Of a DNA stretch of 64,000 nucleotides, positions 44,380 to 55,983 are shown piece after piece. A model generated the notes under the pieces. The model was not told the origin of the DNA. It did no database searches and saw nothing but the letters and a program-made list of their open reading frames with translations. The stretch lies in NCBI RefSeq assembly GCF_001427525.1, contig NZ_LMGU01000002.1, positions 207,768 through 271,767 on the forward strand, written 5' to 3'. The stretch is from Microbacterium sp. Root61 (GTDB taxonomy: Bacteria > Actinomycetota > Actinomycetes > Actinomycetales > Microbacteriaceae). How positions within the stretch are numbered: the stretch's first letter is position 1; the number at the start of each line of letters is the position of its first letter. The translations under genes and the position numbers were made by a program.

Positions 44380-47244
44380 TCATGTGATCGCTGTTCGGCG
44401 AGTGAGCTCGGGATGCCGCGGCGGGACGAGCCACGACACCGTTGCGATCGCCAGCGGCAGGCCGACGGCGAGAGCTGCGAGCACGGCCCACGGGATGTCG
44501 GCGACCCGGAGGTCGTGCCCGGATTGGATCGCGAAACCGATCGGCGGCAGGATGCCGGCCGCGGTGCCGGCCAGGGTTCCGAACCCGGCGATCACCAGAC
44601 CCTGCCAGAACCCGATGCGTCGGCGCAGCCCCGGAGTCCCGCCCACGGCGGTGAGCGTCGCATCGTCGGGGCGGCGTTCGTAGCGCGCGAGTCCCAGCGC
44701 GACCGCACTCGCGCCGAGCACCAGCACGGCGACGGCGCCCAGCAGCGGCACCATCCAGGCGGCATCGCTCGGAGGCCCGGACTCGTACCGGGGAGCGAGC
44801 GCCCAATCGGCGCTCACCGCGTTCGAGGCCTGCTCCATCAGCCGGTCGAGGTCGACGGTGGAGGGCTGTGCGCTGAATGAACCGATGACTTTGTCCGGTT
44901 GGGCCACGACACCCAACCGAGAGGCCGTCTCGGGGGAGATCGCGATGGAGATCGGCTGCCGGGGGAGGTCGACCACGACGGTGTCGAGCTCTTCGGTCCA
45001 CAGCGGGGCGCTGATGTCGGGCAGCCCCCAGTCGTCGGGGCGTTTGTCGGGGTCCCAGATGTTGTCGGGCGCCCGACCCTCGCTGACATCGGCGACCGTC
45101 CAGGCGGCGACGTCGATCGTGCCGTCGGTGACGAACCGCGGGTCGGCGACGAGCGCGGCGCCCTCGCGATAGGCCGCCAAGTCGCCGGGCGACAGCGTCG
45201 TTCCGAGCGCGGTCTCCAGGTCGCGCAGCGCGACGACGGAGAGGGGGTTCTGCGGGCTCTGGCCCATCGTCGAGAAGCTGTTGACGACGCTCGGGTCGAG
45301 CAGGTGCTCCGCGGGGAGCAGTGCCATCACGTACTCGGCCTGGCGAGCATCTGCGGCGCCGCCGTTGAACCAGGCGTTCAGTTGGCGACCGGTCACTGCC
45401 ACGCGATCGGCTCCTGCCGCGTCCGCGAGGTCCACGGCCGCATCGGCGGCCAGAGCCGCATTCGCCGCCGTCACGGCCTCCGTTCCGGTGGGCTCGATAT
45501 CGATCGCGAGGCTGCCGAGCGGTGCCTGATAGAACCATTCGCGTGCGGTGTTCGCCGTCTGCATCGACAGCTGTCCGATCGCGAACACGCCGATGAAGAC
45601 CGTCGCCGCGATCGCCGCGAAGGCCGGCACGGTGCGCGAAGCGTTCGCCGCGGCATCCCGCGAGGCGATCTTGGCCGACAGGCCGAGCTTCGAGAGGCCG
45701 CGCGCGGTCCACCAGAGCAGCCAGGCGCCCGAGATGAGGATGCCGATCTGCACCAGGATCGGCCCGATCACGATTCCGAACGGCGGGATGGCGCGCAGAG
45801 GCGAGTCGGACGCGACATCGTCCATCGTGGTCATTGCCGCGGCGGCGATGCCGGAGATGAGTGTCAGGCCGACCCCGACGAGCAGCAGCAGCGATCCCCA
45901 GATCGGACGCGATGCGCGAGGGGTCTGCGGGCGCCGGGCGCCGCGGAGGGCGCTGATCGTGTCGCTGCGCGTCACCGACCGCGCCGGAACGAGCGCCGAA
46001 GCCGTCCCCACCAGCACGGCGAAGGCGAACACGCCGGCAAGCAGCGCCCACGGGACGTGGAACCCCCAGAACTGGGTCGCGCTGCCGGATGCGGTCAGCT
46101 GCATCACGAGCGCCGCGATCCCGATGCCGGCAGCTACGCCGATGCCTCCGCCGACGATGCCGAGCACGGTTCCCTGCAGGGCGATCGTGCGCGAGAGATC
46201 GCGGGGCCGCGCGCCGACGCTTGCGGCCACGGCGAGCGAGCGCTGCTGGCGCCTGGCCGACACCGCGAACGCGGCACCCGCGAGCATCACCGCCACGTAG
46301 GCGGCGAAGACACCGGCGACGGCGAGCACTGTGACGGTCGCCCAGATGCTGTTCAGCCAGGCATCCCGAGCGCTGGCCGCTTCGACCGTCGTGACGGCCG
46401 GTGGATCCAGGACGACCTCGCGCGAATACGCCACGACGCCCTCCTCGTTCAGCCCAACGACGTCGTCCCAGCCGAGCGCGAGCGTGGGGAGATACCACCG
46501 GCGCTCGCCGTCGACCAGGGCGGGATCGGGGAGGAACACCGCGGCCGCGGAGTCGGGCAGCGTTGCGGCAGCCAGTGTTCCGACGACGGTGAAGCGCGTC
46601 CCCGCGTCGGCGAGCGACAGGGTGCCGCCGATGTCGATTCCGAGTCGCTCGAGCGCAGCATCGGTGACCATCGCCTCACGCGGACCGTCGGGCCGCTCGC
46701 CGTCGAGAAGATCGAACCGGCCGGCCAAGCGCGGATCCCATGTCTGGCCGCCCCATGCTTCGAGCGAGGCCGTGCCGCCGAGCGTTTCCGCGAAGACCTG
46801 GCCGTGGGTGATCTCGAGGGTCTCGGTGCCCCGCGGAAGGACGCCGAGAGGATCGTCGAGCGGGCTGCCCTCGGGGGGTGCACCCGCCGCACCGTCCTCG
46901 TCGAACGGGTAGCCGCTCCATTCCGGCTGCGTCGGCGCCTGCCAGAATCCGGCGCCCGGAACACCCGCCGGCGCCACCCACGCCTGCGTCTGGCCGAGTT
47001 CGACGGTGACCTGCTCCTCGGCCGTGCCGACGGAGCTCATCGCCCAGACGGAGTAGGCGCTCATCGCGGCGATGGGGAGCGCGACGAGCATCACCACGAG
47101 CGCGCTCGCTCCTTTCGCGCGCCAGGTCTGCCGACGCGCCAGTCGAACTGCCACTCGCCATCGCGACCATCCGCCGCGCCGACGCGGGGCACCGGTCGGT
47201 CGTTGCTCCGTGACGACTTCCGCCGCCTCCTGGACCCCAGTCAT
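44380..47244 (-). CDS. Large FtsX-type ABC transporter permease
   Basis: A 954-aa permease with the two-FtsX-domain layout: one N-terminal helix (about residues 43-65), a first external domain to about 290, helices near 305-330 (TVLAVAGVFAAYVAVMLAG), 360-385 and 410-430, then a central pair near 450-525, a second external domain (about 560-800) and three C-terminal helices. The coupling segment AVSARRQQRSLAVAASVGARPRDL is typical. It pairs with the MacB-type ATPase upstream, 52 nt away, under PadR control. Such transporters in Gram-positives often confer resistance to cell-wall-active peptides or export lipoproteins. ATG 47244 is the best start, though its ribosome site is weak. Confidence 0.87.
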   Translation of the reverse strand: MTGVQEAAEVVTEQRPTGAPRRRGGWSRWRVAVRLARRQTWRAKGASALVVMLVALPIAAMSAYSVWAMSSVGTAEEQVTVELGQTQAWVAPAGVPGAGFWQAPTQPEWSGYPFDEDGAAGAPPEGSPLDDPLGVLPRGTETLEITHGQVFAETLGGTASLEAWGGQTWDPRLAGRFDLLDGERPDGPREAMVTDAALERLGIDIGGTLSLADAGTRFTVVGTLAAATLPDSAAAVFLPDPALVDGERRWYLPTLALGWDDVVGLNEEGVVAYSREVVLDPPAVTTVEAASARDAWLNSIWATVTVLAVAGVFAAYVAVMLAGAAFAVSARRQQRSLAVAASVGARPRDLSRTIALQGTVLGIVGGGIGVAAGIGIAALVMQLTASGSATQFWGFHVPWALLAGVFAFAVLVGTASALVPARSVTRSDTISALRGARRPQTPRASRPIWGSLLLLVGVGLTLISGIAAAAMTTMDDVASDSPLRAIPPFGIVIGPILVQIGILISGAWLLWWTARGLSKLGLSAKIASRDAAANASRTVPAFAAIAATVFIGVFAIGQLSMQTANTAREWFYQAPLGSLAIDIEPTGTEAVTAANAALAADAAVDLADAAGADRVAVTGRQLNAWFNGGAADARQAEYVMALLPAEHLLDPSVVNSFSTMGQSPQNPLSVVALRDLETALGTTLSPGDLAAYREGAALVADPRFVTDGTIDVAAWTVADVSEGRAPDNIWDPDKRPDDWGLPDISAPLWTEELDTVVVDLPRQPISIAISPETASRLGVVAQPDKVIGSFSAQPSTVDLDRLMEQASNAVSADWALAPRYESGPPSDAAWMVPLLGAVAVLVLGASAVALGLARYERRPDDATLTAVGGTPGLRRRIGFWQGLVIAGFGTLAGTAAGILPPIGFAIQSGHDLRVADIPWAVLAALAVGLPLAIATVSWLVPPRHPELTRRTAIT

Positions 47245-47296
47245 CGCGCGCTCGCCGGCGCGGAGCCAAGCGAGGCTCGGGCATCCGTCCGACCGA

Positions 47297-48019
47297 TCAC
47301 CGCGAGCTCCCGGCCAACAGCGTGTCGACGCCGTCGCGCCGCGATTCGTCGACGATGCGACCGTCGCGCAGGAACACGATGCGGTCGGCGAACGCGGCGT
47401 GGCGGGCCTCGTGGGTGACGAGGATGCCGGCGGCTCCGGCATCCACCCGGGCGCGCAGCATCTTCAGCACCATCTCGCCGGTCACGGAGTCCAGCGCGCC
47501 GGTCGGCTCGTCGGCCAGGATCAGGCGTCGCCCACCGACCACGGCGCGGGCGATCGCGACGCGCTGCTGCTGACCGCCCGACAGATCGTCGGGGTACGAG
47601 TCCGCCTTCTCCGCCAGCCCCACCGAGGCGAGGGCATCTCGGCCCGCGCGGCGGGCGACGCGCGGGCGGAACCCGTCCAGTTCGAGCGGCAGCGTCACAT
47701 TCTCGATCGCGGTGAGCGTCGGGATCAGGTTGAAGTCCTGAAAGACGAAGCCCAGCGAGCGTCGTCGCAACTGTGCGAGCTGTGTCGAGGACTGCTCGCT
47801 GAGGTGCGCGCCCTCGATCACGACCTCACCGGTGGTAGGTATCGCGAGGCCGCCCGCGATCGACAGGAGCGTCGACTTGCCCGATCCCGAGGGGCCCATG
47901 ACGGCCACGAGTTCGCCCTGGCGCACCTCGAAGTCCACACCCGAGAGGGCGGAGACCGCGGTGGCTCCCGTGCCGTACTGCTGCGTGACGCCGATGAGAC
48001 GCAGCACCGTGTCAGTCAT
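47297..48019 (-). CDS. ABC transporter ATP-binding protein (MacB/LolD type)
   Basis: A 240-aa ATPase with Walker A GPSGSGKST, Q-loop FVFQDFNLI, signature LSGGQQQR, Walker B LILADEPTGALD and the switch His in VTHEARHA. This set fits the partner of the FtsX-type permease downstream. The ATG overlaps the padR stop (ATGA), so the regulator and the ATPase are translated together. The protein is close in type to the ATPase at 20396-21163, which belongs to the second operon with a PadR-like operator. Confidence 0.92.
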   Translation of the reverse strand: MTDTVLRLIGVTQQYGTGATAVSALSGVDFEVRQGELVAVMGPSGSGKSTLLSIAGGLAIPTTGEVVIEGAHLSEQSSTQLAQLRRRSLGFVFQDFNLIPTLTAIENVTLPLELDGFRPRVARRAGRDALASVGLAEKADSYPDDLSGGQQQRVAIARAVVGGRRLILADEPTGALDSVTGEMVLKMLRARVDAGAAGILVTHEARHAAFADRIVFLRDGRIVDESRRDGVDTLLAGSSR

Positions 48020-48639
48020 CGCACGGTCCCCGACGGCAGAGGCGCCGGGGGCGCGTCCTTCGCAGGTCGGCCCCGCTTGGGCTTCTCGGTCGACAGCTGG
48101 AGCGTCATCGCGTGCTCGGGATGCAGGGCCAGGCGCTGTTCGGTGTGGTCCAGCCAGCGCACCTCGGCCTCGGCCTGGAAGATCATCGAGTCCACGACGA
48201 GCGACCAGGCGAGCTCCTCCGGCCCGTCCGGGTTCGCCCCCGCGTACTTCGCACGGTTGAGCGCCTGCAGCTGCGCGAGGGAGGAGCGGCGCTGGGTCTG
48301 GATGATCTCCGAGACATCGATGCCTGGGAGGGTTGCGGCGACCGCGAGCTTGATCGCGAGCTCGTCCCTCGTGCCGGACGAACGCTCGACGGGGGAGCCG
48401 AGCCAGTCCCGCACCTCGGCGGAACCGGCATCCGTGATCTCGTAGTAGACGTGCCCGCGCTCGTCGGTGTCGCCCTTGCGAACGAGCCCGTCGCGCTCGA
48501 GGCGATCGAGAGTGTTGTAGATCTGCCCCACGTTCAGCGGCCAGGTCGACCCGGTGCGACGGTCGAACTCCGCGCGCAGCTGGTAGCCGTAGCAGGGACC
48601 CTGGTCGAGGATCGCCAGCAGGCTCTGTCGTACCGACAT
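48016..48639 (-). CDS. PadR-family transcriptional regulator
   Basis: A 207-aa PadR protein. The winged helix occupies residues 1-80 (SVRQSLLAILDQGPCYGYQLRAEF, then NVGQIYNTLDRLERDGLV and the wing GHVYYEITDAG); the C-terminal part is the Vir-type helical dimerisation domain, followed by a basic tail with KRGRP, an AT-hook-like element. GGGAG precedes ATG 48639. It is first in the operon with an FtsX-type ABC transporter. A perfect 20-bp dyad 43 nt upstream and its near copy before the MacAB-like operon suggest autorepression and control of both exporters, as in LmrR-like systems that sense drugs. Confidence 0.92.
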   Translation of the reverse strand: MSVRQSLLAILDQGPCYGYQLRAEFDRRTGSTWPLNVGQIYNTLDRLERDGLVRKGDTDERGHVYYEITDAGSAEVRDWLGSPVERSSGTRDELAIKLAVAATLPGIDVSEIIQTQRRSSLAQLQALNRAKYAGANPDGPEELAWSLVVDSMIFQAEAEVRWLDHTEQRLALHPEHAMTLQLSTEKPKRGRPAKDAPPAPLPSGTVR

Positions 48640-48663
48640 CAGTTCTCCCACCCACTCGATTGC

Positions 48664-48701
48664 ATACCGAGTATCTAGTTTCTCAGTATATGCATACTGA
48701 G
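48664..48701. promoter_or_regulatory. Predicted PadR operator upstream of padR
   Basis: A perfect dyad CTCAGTAT, 4 nt, ATACTGAG (48682-48701), plus ATACCGAGTAT at 48664-48674, whose complement ATACTCGGTAT is found unchanged at 19405-19415. It lies between padR and secA, 25-62 nt before the padR start. Confidence 0.65.
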
Positions 48702-48880
48702 CAATGGGGGAGGGATGCCGGAGGCCTGACATGCATCCGCGCCTATCCCCAAGCGTGTTTCCACAGCCCACTCAAAGGTCACGGGCGGATAACATAGAAA
48801 AAGTGCCTGTCGCCCGACGGCGCGGCACCGACGCCAGGTTCGTGAACCCGACGTCGCACCCGACAGATGGAGAACATCCC

Positions 48881-51697
<2,817 letters not shown>

Positions 51698-51730
51698 CCC
51701 CCACCTCTCGCGCAGGCGGGGCGCGCCTCC

Positions 51731-51736
51731 TACCCT
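51731..51736 (+). promoter_or_regulatory. -10 hexamer TACCCT for the PH-domain gene
   Basis: TACCCT, 6 nt, ATG 51743: leaderless type, 34 bp after the secA stop. Confidence 0.5.
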
Positions 51737-51742
51737 GAGTGC

Positions 51743-52378
51743 ATGGGCGCATCCGACGTGCTCGAATACCGGCTTCCGACCGGGCGCATCGTGGTGGTGA
51801 CCGCGGTGGCGGTGTTCGTCGCCACCGTGGTGCTGACACTGCTCGTGCCCTCTCGCGACTTCCCGACGATGATCCCGCTGGCGCTGTTCGGCGGGTGGGT
51901 GGCGTGGGTCTTCTGGACCCTGCCCTGCATCGAGCTGTCGCGGTCGACGGTGGTGGTGCGCAACTCGCTGCACACAGTGACCATTCCGCTCGCTGCCATC
52001 GTGCAGGTCACCGGCGGCAAGCGCCTGACGATCCGCACCGCCGATCGGCGCACCTATATCCCGGCGGCGGCCGCCGGACCCGGCAGCTTCCTGTGGGGCG
52101 CCGTGCGCCGCACGGAGGCCTTCGGCGGCTACATCGTGCCGGTCACGCGCGTGGACGCGCTGCGGCTCGACATGGAGCGCGAGCGCACACCGGCCAGCAT
52201 CATCGCCCGGATGATCCAGAAGCGCATCGACGAGCTGCCGGAGGAGGAGCGCCGTACCGCGCGCAACCCCGACGGCACCGTGCGCGAGATCGCCCCGCCG
52301 GTCCTGAACATGACAGTGATCGTCGGGAGCATCGTCGTGTCGGTGGTGTCGGTGTCGCTCTTCTTCGTGCTGCTGTAG
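51743..52378 (+). CDS. PH-domain membrane protein
   Basis: A 211-aa protein. Two hydrophobic helices (about residues 15-36 and 42-60) precede a bacterial PH-like domain (IELSRSTVVVRNSLHTVTIPLAAIVQVTGGKRLTI), and a single helix near the C-terminus (about 186-209) closes it. Bacterial PH-like domains bind lipids or proteins at the membrane; no specific role is known. The gene is between secA and an aminotransferase gene and has its own leaderless promoter. I see no signal peptide. Confidence 0.75.
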   Translation: MGASDVLEYRLPTGRIVVVTAVAVFVATVVLTLLVPSRDFPTMIPLALFGGWVAWVFWTLPCIELSRSTVVVRNSLHTVTIPLAAIVQVTGGKRLTIRTADRRTYIPAAAAGPGSFLWGAVRRTEAFGGYIVPVTRVDALRLDMERERTPASIIARMIQKRIDELPEEERRTARNPDGTVREIAPPVLNMTVIVGSIVVSVVSVSLFFVLL

Positions 52379-52427
52379 TCGGGGCGCGCGGGCCACCGCG
52401 TGGCGATTGGCAGTCTCGGCCCGGGGA

Positions 52428-52433
52428 TATCCT
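52428..52433 (+). promoter_or_regulatory. -10 hexamer TATCCT for the aminotransferase gene
   Basis: TATCCT, 6 nt, ATG 52440. It selects this ATG over upstream in-frame codons. Confidence 0.5.
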
Positions 52434-52439
52434 GAACCG

Positions 52440-53666
52440 ATGAGCACCGTGCGCACGCTGGATCAGTCGTCGAAGTTGAAGGATGTCCTCTACGAGATTC
52501 GTGGACAGGCCCTCGTCGAGGCCGTCCGGCTCGAGGCCGAGGGTCACAAGATCCTCAAGCTCAACACGGGCAACCCCGCCGCCTTCGGGTTCGAGGCGCC
52601 GTTCCAGATCGTGCGCGACATGATCGAGGCGATCCCGTACGCGCACGGCTACAGCGAGAGCCGCGGCATCATGTCGGCCCGCCGCGCGATCGTGTCCCGC
52701 TACGAGGAGACCCCGGGGTTCCCGAAGGTCGACCCGGACGACGTCTTCCTCGGCAACGGCGTCTCCGAGCTGATCACCATGACCATGCAGGCGCTGCTGG
52801 ACGAGGGCGACGAGGTGCTGATCCCGGCGCCGGACTACCCGTTGTGGACCGCGATGACGAGCCTCGGCGGCGGCACGCCGGTGCACTACGTGTGCGACGA
52901 GCTGGACGGCTGGCAGCCCGACCTCGAGGACATCCGCTCGAAGATCACCCCGCGCACCAAGGCGATCGTGGTCATCAACCCGAACAATCCCACCGGCGCG
53001 GTGTACTCCCGCGAGATCCTCGAGGGCATCGTCCAGGTCGCGCGCGAGCACTCGCTCCTCCTGCTCGCCGACGAGATCTACGACCGGATCCTGTTCGACG
53101 AGGCCGAGCACATCCCGCTGGCCACTCTCGCGCCCGACCTGCTCTGCCTGACCTTCAACGGCCTCTCCAAGACCTACCGCGTCGCGGGGTACCGCTCCGG
53201 GTGGCTGGTGATCACTGGACCTCAGGGGCACGCCAAGGGCTTCCTCGAGGGCATCAACCTCCTGGCATCCACGCGTCTCTGCCCGAACGTCCCCGCGCAG
53301 CACGCGGTGCAGGCGGCGCTGTCGGGCGTGCAGTCCGTCGACGCGTTGATCGGGCCGTCCGGTCGTCTGCATGAGCAGCGGGATGCCGCGTGGCTGGGCC
53401 TGGAGGCCATTCCCGGTGTCTCGTGCGTCAAGCCGCAGGGCGCGCTCTACGCGTTCCCGCGCTTCGATCCGGAGGTCTACGAGATCCGCGACGACGCGAA
53501 GCTGGTCTACGACTTCCTCGTCGCCGAGAAGGTGCTGCTCGTGCAGGGCACCGGCTTCAACTGGGCGACGCCCGACCACGTGCGCATCGTCACGCTCCCC
53601 GAGGCGCGCGTGCTGACCGAGGCGATCGAGCGGCTCGGCAACTTCCTGTCGTCGTACAAGCAGTAG
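52440..53666 (+). CDS. PLP-dependent aminotransferase, AlaA-like (class I/II)
   Basis: A 408-aa fold-type I aminotransferase. NPNNPTGAVYS binds the cofactor phosphate and the substrate side, LLADEIYDRILF carries the conserved Asp/Tyr pair, and the Schiff-base lysine is K244 in NGLSKTYRVAGYRSGW, followed by the Arg that holds the cofactor phosphate. The family makes alanine from pyruvate and glutamate (AlaA); other keto acids are possible. A near match to this gene exists in most actinobacteria. It is monocistronic with a hairpin behind it. Confidence 0.88.
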   Translation: MSTVRTLDQSSKLKDVLYEIRGQALVEAVRLEAEGHKILKLNTGNPAAFGFEAPFQIVRDMIEAIPYAHGYSESRGIMSARRAIVSRYEETPGFPKVDPDDVFLGNGVSELITMTMQALLDEGDEVLIPAPDYPLWTAMTSLGGGTPVHYVCDELDGWQPDLEDIRSKITPRTKAIVVINPNNPTGAVYSREILEGIVQVAREHSLLLLADEIYDRILFDEAEHIPLATLAPDLLCLTFNGLSKTYRVAGYRSGWLVITGPQGHAKGFLEGINLLASTRLCPNVPAQHAVQAALSGVQSVDALIGPSGRLHEQRDAAWLGLEAIPGVSCVKPQGALYAFPRFDPEVYEIRDDAKLVYDFLVAEKVLLVQGTGFNWATPDHVRIVTLPEARVLTEAIERLGNFLSSYKQ

Positions 53667-53670
53667 GAGC

Positions 53671-53697
53671 GGCGGCGCTCGAACGGTCGACGCCGCC
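53671..53697 (+). terminator. Hairpin after the aminotransferase gene
   Basis: GGCGGCG (53671-53677) pairs with CGCCGCC (53691-53697); TCGA/TCGA inside extends the stem around an ACGG loop. It starts 4 bp after the stop codon. Confidence 0.55.
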
Positions 53698-53759
53698 ACT
53701 GGTGGGGTGACGATCGGATCAGCCACATCGTTGGGGCCGACCCGCTCGCCGGTCTGCGG

Positions 53760-54200
53760 TCAGAGCAGGGCGAGGGACGTGGCGCGCCAGCGCCGGTCCA
53801 TGCCCTCGAGGCGGATCGCGACGGCGCGCGTGCGCGCAGGACCCGACACGATCACGACGGATTCGATCACGCCGTCCGTCGGCGCCGAGTAGTGCACCGA
53901 CATGATGGCGTGGACGGGCCTGCTCGCGGGGACGCCCCGCGCGCTGCGGGCCCTCGTCGCGAGGTTCGCGCGGGTCACGAGCTTGCGGTACGGCTCCTCG
54001 GCCATCCACCGGGCGAGCTGGTCGACCTCGCGCACCCCGGAGAGCACTTCGAGCACTCCGCGGGTCAGGTTGCGCAGGAGCGACTCGGGGTCGGGAAGCG
54101 CATCGGAGGAGGTGCGTTGAGGCGCGAAGAACTCGGAGAGCTCTCGCGCATCCGCAGATGCGTGGAGGGTACGGGCGGTGCCCGCAGGCTGCGTTGCCAT
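53760..54200 (-). CDS. Rv3235-family (DUF6459) protein
   Basis: A 146-aa soluble protein. The conserved core covers about residues 35-146 (LLRNLTRGVLEVLSGVREVDQLARWM and the C-terminal beta part AVAIRLEGMDRRWRATSLALL), which is the whole-length pattern of the Rv3235 family found downstream of secA in mycobacteria and relatives. The function is unknown. It is divergent from the Sm-like gene at 54330 with 129 bp between, in which GGGGGA stands close to its start. No signal peptide or membrane segment is seen. Confidence 0.75.
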   Translation of the reverse strand: MATQPAGTARTLHASADARELSEFFAPQRTSSDALPDPESLLRNLTRGVLEVLSGVREVDQLARWMAEEPYRKLVTRANLATRARSARGVPASRPVHAIMSVHYSAPTDGVIESVVIVSGPARTRAVAIRLEGMDRRWRATSLALL

Positions 54201-54317
54201 CGGTGCCTATCTCGACAGGGGGGAATGTCTTGCAGAGAGTAGAACACAAGGTCAACTCACAGAAAACACGGATTCGGGGCCTGTGGATAACTTGTGATCG
54301 AGTCGTGATGATTGCCC

Positions 54318-54323
54318 TACTCT
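54318..54323 (+). promoter_or_regulatory. -10 hexamer TACTCT before GTG 54330
   Basis: TACTCT, 6 nt, GTG 54330. It identifies a GTG start for a gene that has no ribosome site and no suitable ATG. Confidence 0.5.
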
Positions 54324-54329
54324 CGCGGG

Positions 54330-54932
54330 GTGCGCTGGGATCGTTTCTTCGAGGACCTCGAGGATCAGCTCTCCTCGGAGTGGGAGGCGGAGCGTGCCGC
54401 GCTCGAAACCGAGGCCGAGCGCCTGCGGCTTTCCCGGGTGGCGCTGCGCGAGCGACTCAGGGCGCTGGCGCAGCGCGATCGCTCGACGACGCCTCCGTCG
54501 TTCGAGCTGTCAGACGGCACCGTCGTCGCCGCGGAGGTCAGCGGTGTCGGGGCCGATTGGGTGGTGCTGGAGCCGGCGGCCCGCTCCGGCGGCATCCTCG
54601 TTCCGTTGGTCGCGATCTGGACGCTGGGGATGCCGCACGCCGACCTTCTGCAGACCGCCCGCCCATCCGGGCCGGCGTCGGCCCTGTCGGATCGACTCAC
54701 GTTCGGCTTCGTGCTGCGCGATCTCGTGCGCAGGCGCTCTCCCGTGACGGTGCACCTCGTCGGTGGCCGGATTCTCACCGGCACGATCGACCGGGCCGGC
54801 GCCGACCACTTCGACATCGCGCTGCACGACCCCGGGACTCCCCGTCGTGCCGAAGCGGTGACCGGTCATCGCGTGGTGCCGTTCAGCGCCGTCTCCGCGG
54901 TGCGGATCGACTCGACCGCGGGCATCGTCTGA
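54330..54932 (+). CDS. Uncharacterised protein with two Sm-like beta segments
   Basis: A 200-aa soluble protein. Residues 1-50 are an acidic then basic helix (EDLEDQLSSEWEAERAAL) with coiled-coil character. Two similar beta-rich stretches follow: FELSDGTVVAAEVSGVGADWVVLE with LVPLVAIWTL (about 58-110), and VHLVGGRILTGTIDRAGADHFDIAL with VVPFSAVSAVRI (about 140-195). Each has the Sm1-like rhythm (hydrophobic strand, Gly turn, strand, Asp) and an Sm2-like closing strand, so a tandem LSm/SH3-like barrel is likely. I do not recognise a named family; RNA binding is a guess. It is the neighbour of Rv3235-like and HTH genes. Confidence 0.65.
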   Translation: MRWDRFFEDLEDQLSSEWEAERAALETEAERLRLSRVALRERLRALAQRDRSTTPPSFELSDGTVVAAEVSGVGADWVVLEPAARSGGILVPLVAIWTLGMPHADLLQTARPSGPASALSDRLTFGFVLRDLVRRRSPVTVHLVGGRILTGTIDRAGADHFDIALHDPGTPRRAEAVTGHRVVPFSAVSAVRIDSTAGIV

Positions 54933-54972
54933 CGCGGATCGTCCGGTTGCCGAACCTCCGGCAGAGCGAGCG

Positions 54973-55254
54973 TCAGTCCGGATTGCGGACGATACCCGAA
55001 CCCCACAGTTCGGGGAAGCTGGCGGCGTTCGACTGACGCCACAGCGCCATGCGGCGGGCCTCTTCGGCCTGGTCTTCGAGGTAGCCGGCCAGGCTCGCCT
55101 CCTCGATCCGCCACTGCGCGGGCGACCCGATGCGCGCGCCGCGCAGTCGACCCTCCAGGACGAGCTCCACGACCTCGTCGACGGTCACGCTGAGAACCTC
55201 GGCCACCTGGGCCGGGGCGAGCAGGCGCATGGCCGACGTCGGGGTTTCGTGCAT
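54973..55254 (-). CDS. Excisionase-type (BldC/MerR-like) helix-turn-helix protein
   Basis: A 93-aa protein. Residues 8-62 form a winged helix of the excisionase/BldC type: LLAPAQVAEVLSVTVDEVVELVLEGRLRGARIG followed by WRIEEASLAGYLE. These domains bind direct repeats of DNA and act as small regulators; BldC-like proteins control development in Streptomyces. The C-terminal 30 residues (ARRMALWRQSNAASFPELWG) are specific. Start ATG 55254 is fixed by CATAAT with a 6-nt gap. It is convergent with the Sm-like gene and divergent from the SAF-domain gene. Confidence 0.82.
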   Translation of the reverse strand: MHETPTSAMRLLAPAQVAEVLSVTVDEVVELVLEGRLRGARIGSPAQWRIEEASLAGYLEDQAEEARRMALWRQSNAASFPELWGSGIVRNPD

Positions 55255-55260
55255 GCCACC

Positions 55261-55266
55261 ATTATG
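55261..55266 (-). promoter_or_regulatory. -10 hexamer CATAAT for the HTH gene
   Basis: Minus-strand CATAAT, one base from the TATAAT consensus, with exactly 6 nt to ATG 55254. Confidence 0.55.
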
Positions 55267-55344
55267 GTCCGCAGGCGTCGTGGGAGGCCGGACGGCACGC
55301 ATGCTGTGGATAACGCGGACCGTGTTTTCGCGGTCTGAGCGACG

Positions 55345-55983
55345 ATGGTGGGCATGACCGCCGCAACCGCCAACCGGACTCGACCGCGCGCCTTCTGGAG
55401 CGATGCGCGATTCGTCCTCGGTATCCTCCTCGTCGTCGCCTCGATCGCCGGTGTGTGGTTCGTCGTGACCGCCGCCCGCCAGACCGTGCCGGTGTTCGCC
55501 GCCGCCCGGACGATCGTCGCGGGGACCGCGTTGTCCGGTGACGACCTGAGGGTCGTGGAGGTCGCGCTCGGCCAGATGGGCGACGCGTATCTGGCTCCGG
55601 AATCCCTCGAAGAGGGGCTCGTGGCGACCCGCACGATCCCGTCCGGCGAATTGGTGCCGCAGAGTGCGGTCGGCGACGCGTCGGCCGCCACGGTCACCAC
55701 GGTCGTGCTGCGCAGCGCCGTCGACGTGCCCGGATCGGTGGAGCCGGGCTCCGTCGTCGAGGTGTGGTCCGCACCGCTGATCGAACGCGGCAGGTACGAC
55801 ACCCCGCGCATCCTCGTGGCCGATGCCACCGTGGTCTCGGTGACCCGCGACGACTCGATGATCGGCGGCGGATCCGCCGCCCTCGAGGTCGTGATCCCGC
55901 GAGCGGATGTCGCGGCCACCCTCGCGGCGATGTCCGACGAGTCCGCACTGTCGGTCGTGCCGAGCGCCGGAGCCGGACGATGA
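55345..55983 (+). CDS. SAF-domain protein (CpaB/RcpC-like)
   Basis: A 212-aa protein with one N-terminal membrane segment (about residues 22-45) and an external SAF domain (about 50-115: VFAAARTIVAGTALSGDDLRVVEV, then VATRTIPSGELVPQSAV). SAF domains occur in antifreeze-like proteins and in the pilus-assembly protein CpaB. The ATGA overlap with the downstream P-loop ATPase recalls the CpaB-CpaE pair of Tad pili, but no other Tad gene is in the window. An ATG three codons later (55354) is an equally good start. Conserved in Microbacteriaceae between an HTH gene and pdtaS; function unknown. Confidence 0.75.
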   Translation: MVGMTAATANRTRPRAFWSDARFVLGILLVVASIAGVWFVVTAARQTVPVFAAARTIVAGTALSGDDLRVVEVALGQMGDAYLAPESLEEGLVATRTIPSGELVPQSAVGDASAATVTTVVLRSAVDVPGSVEPGSVVEVWSAPLIERGRYDTPRILVADATVVSVTRDDSMIGGGSAALEVVIPRADVAATLAAMSDESALSVVPSAGAGR

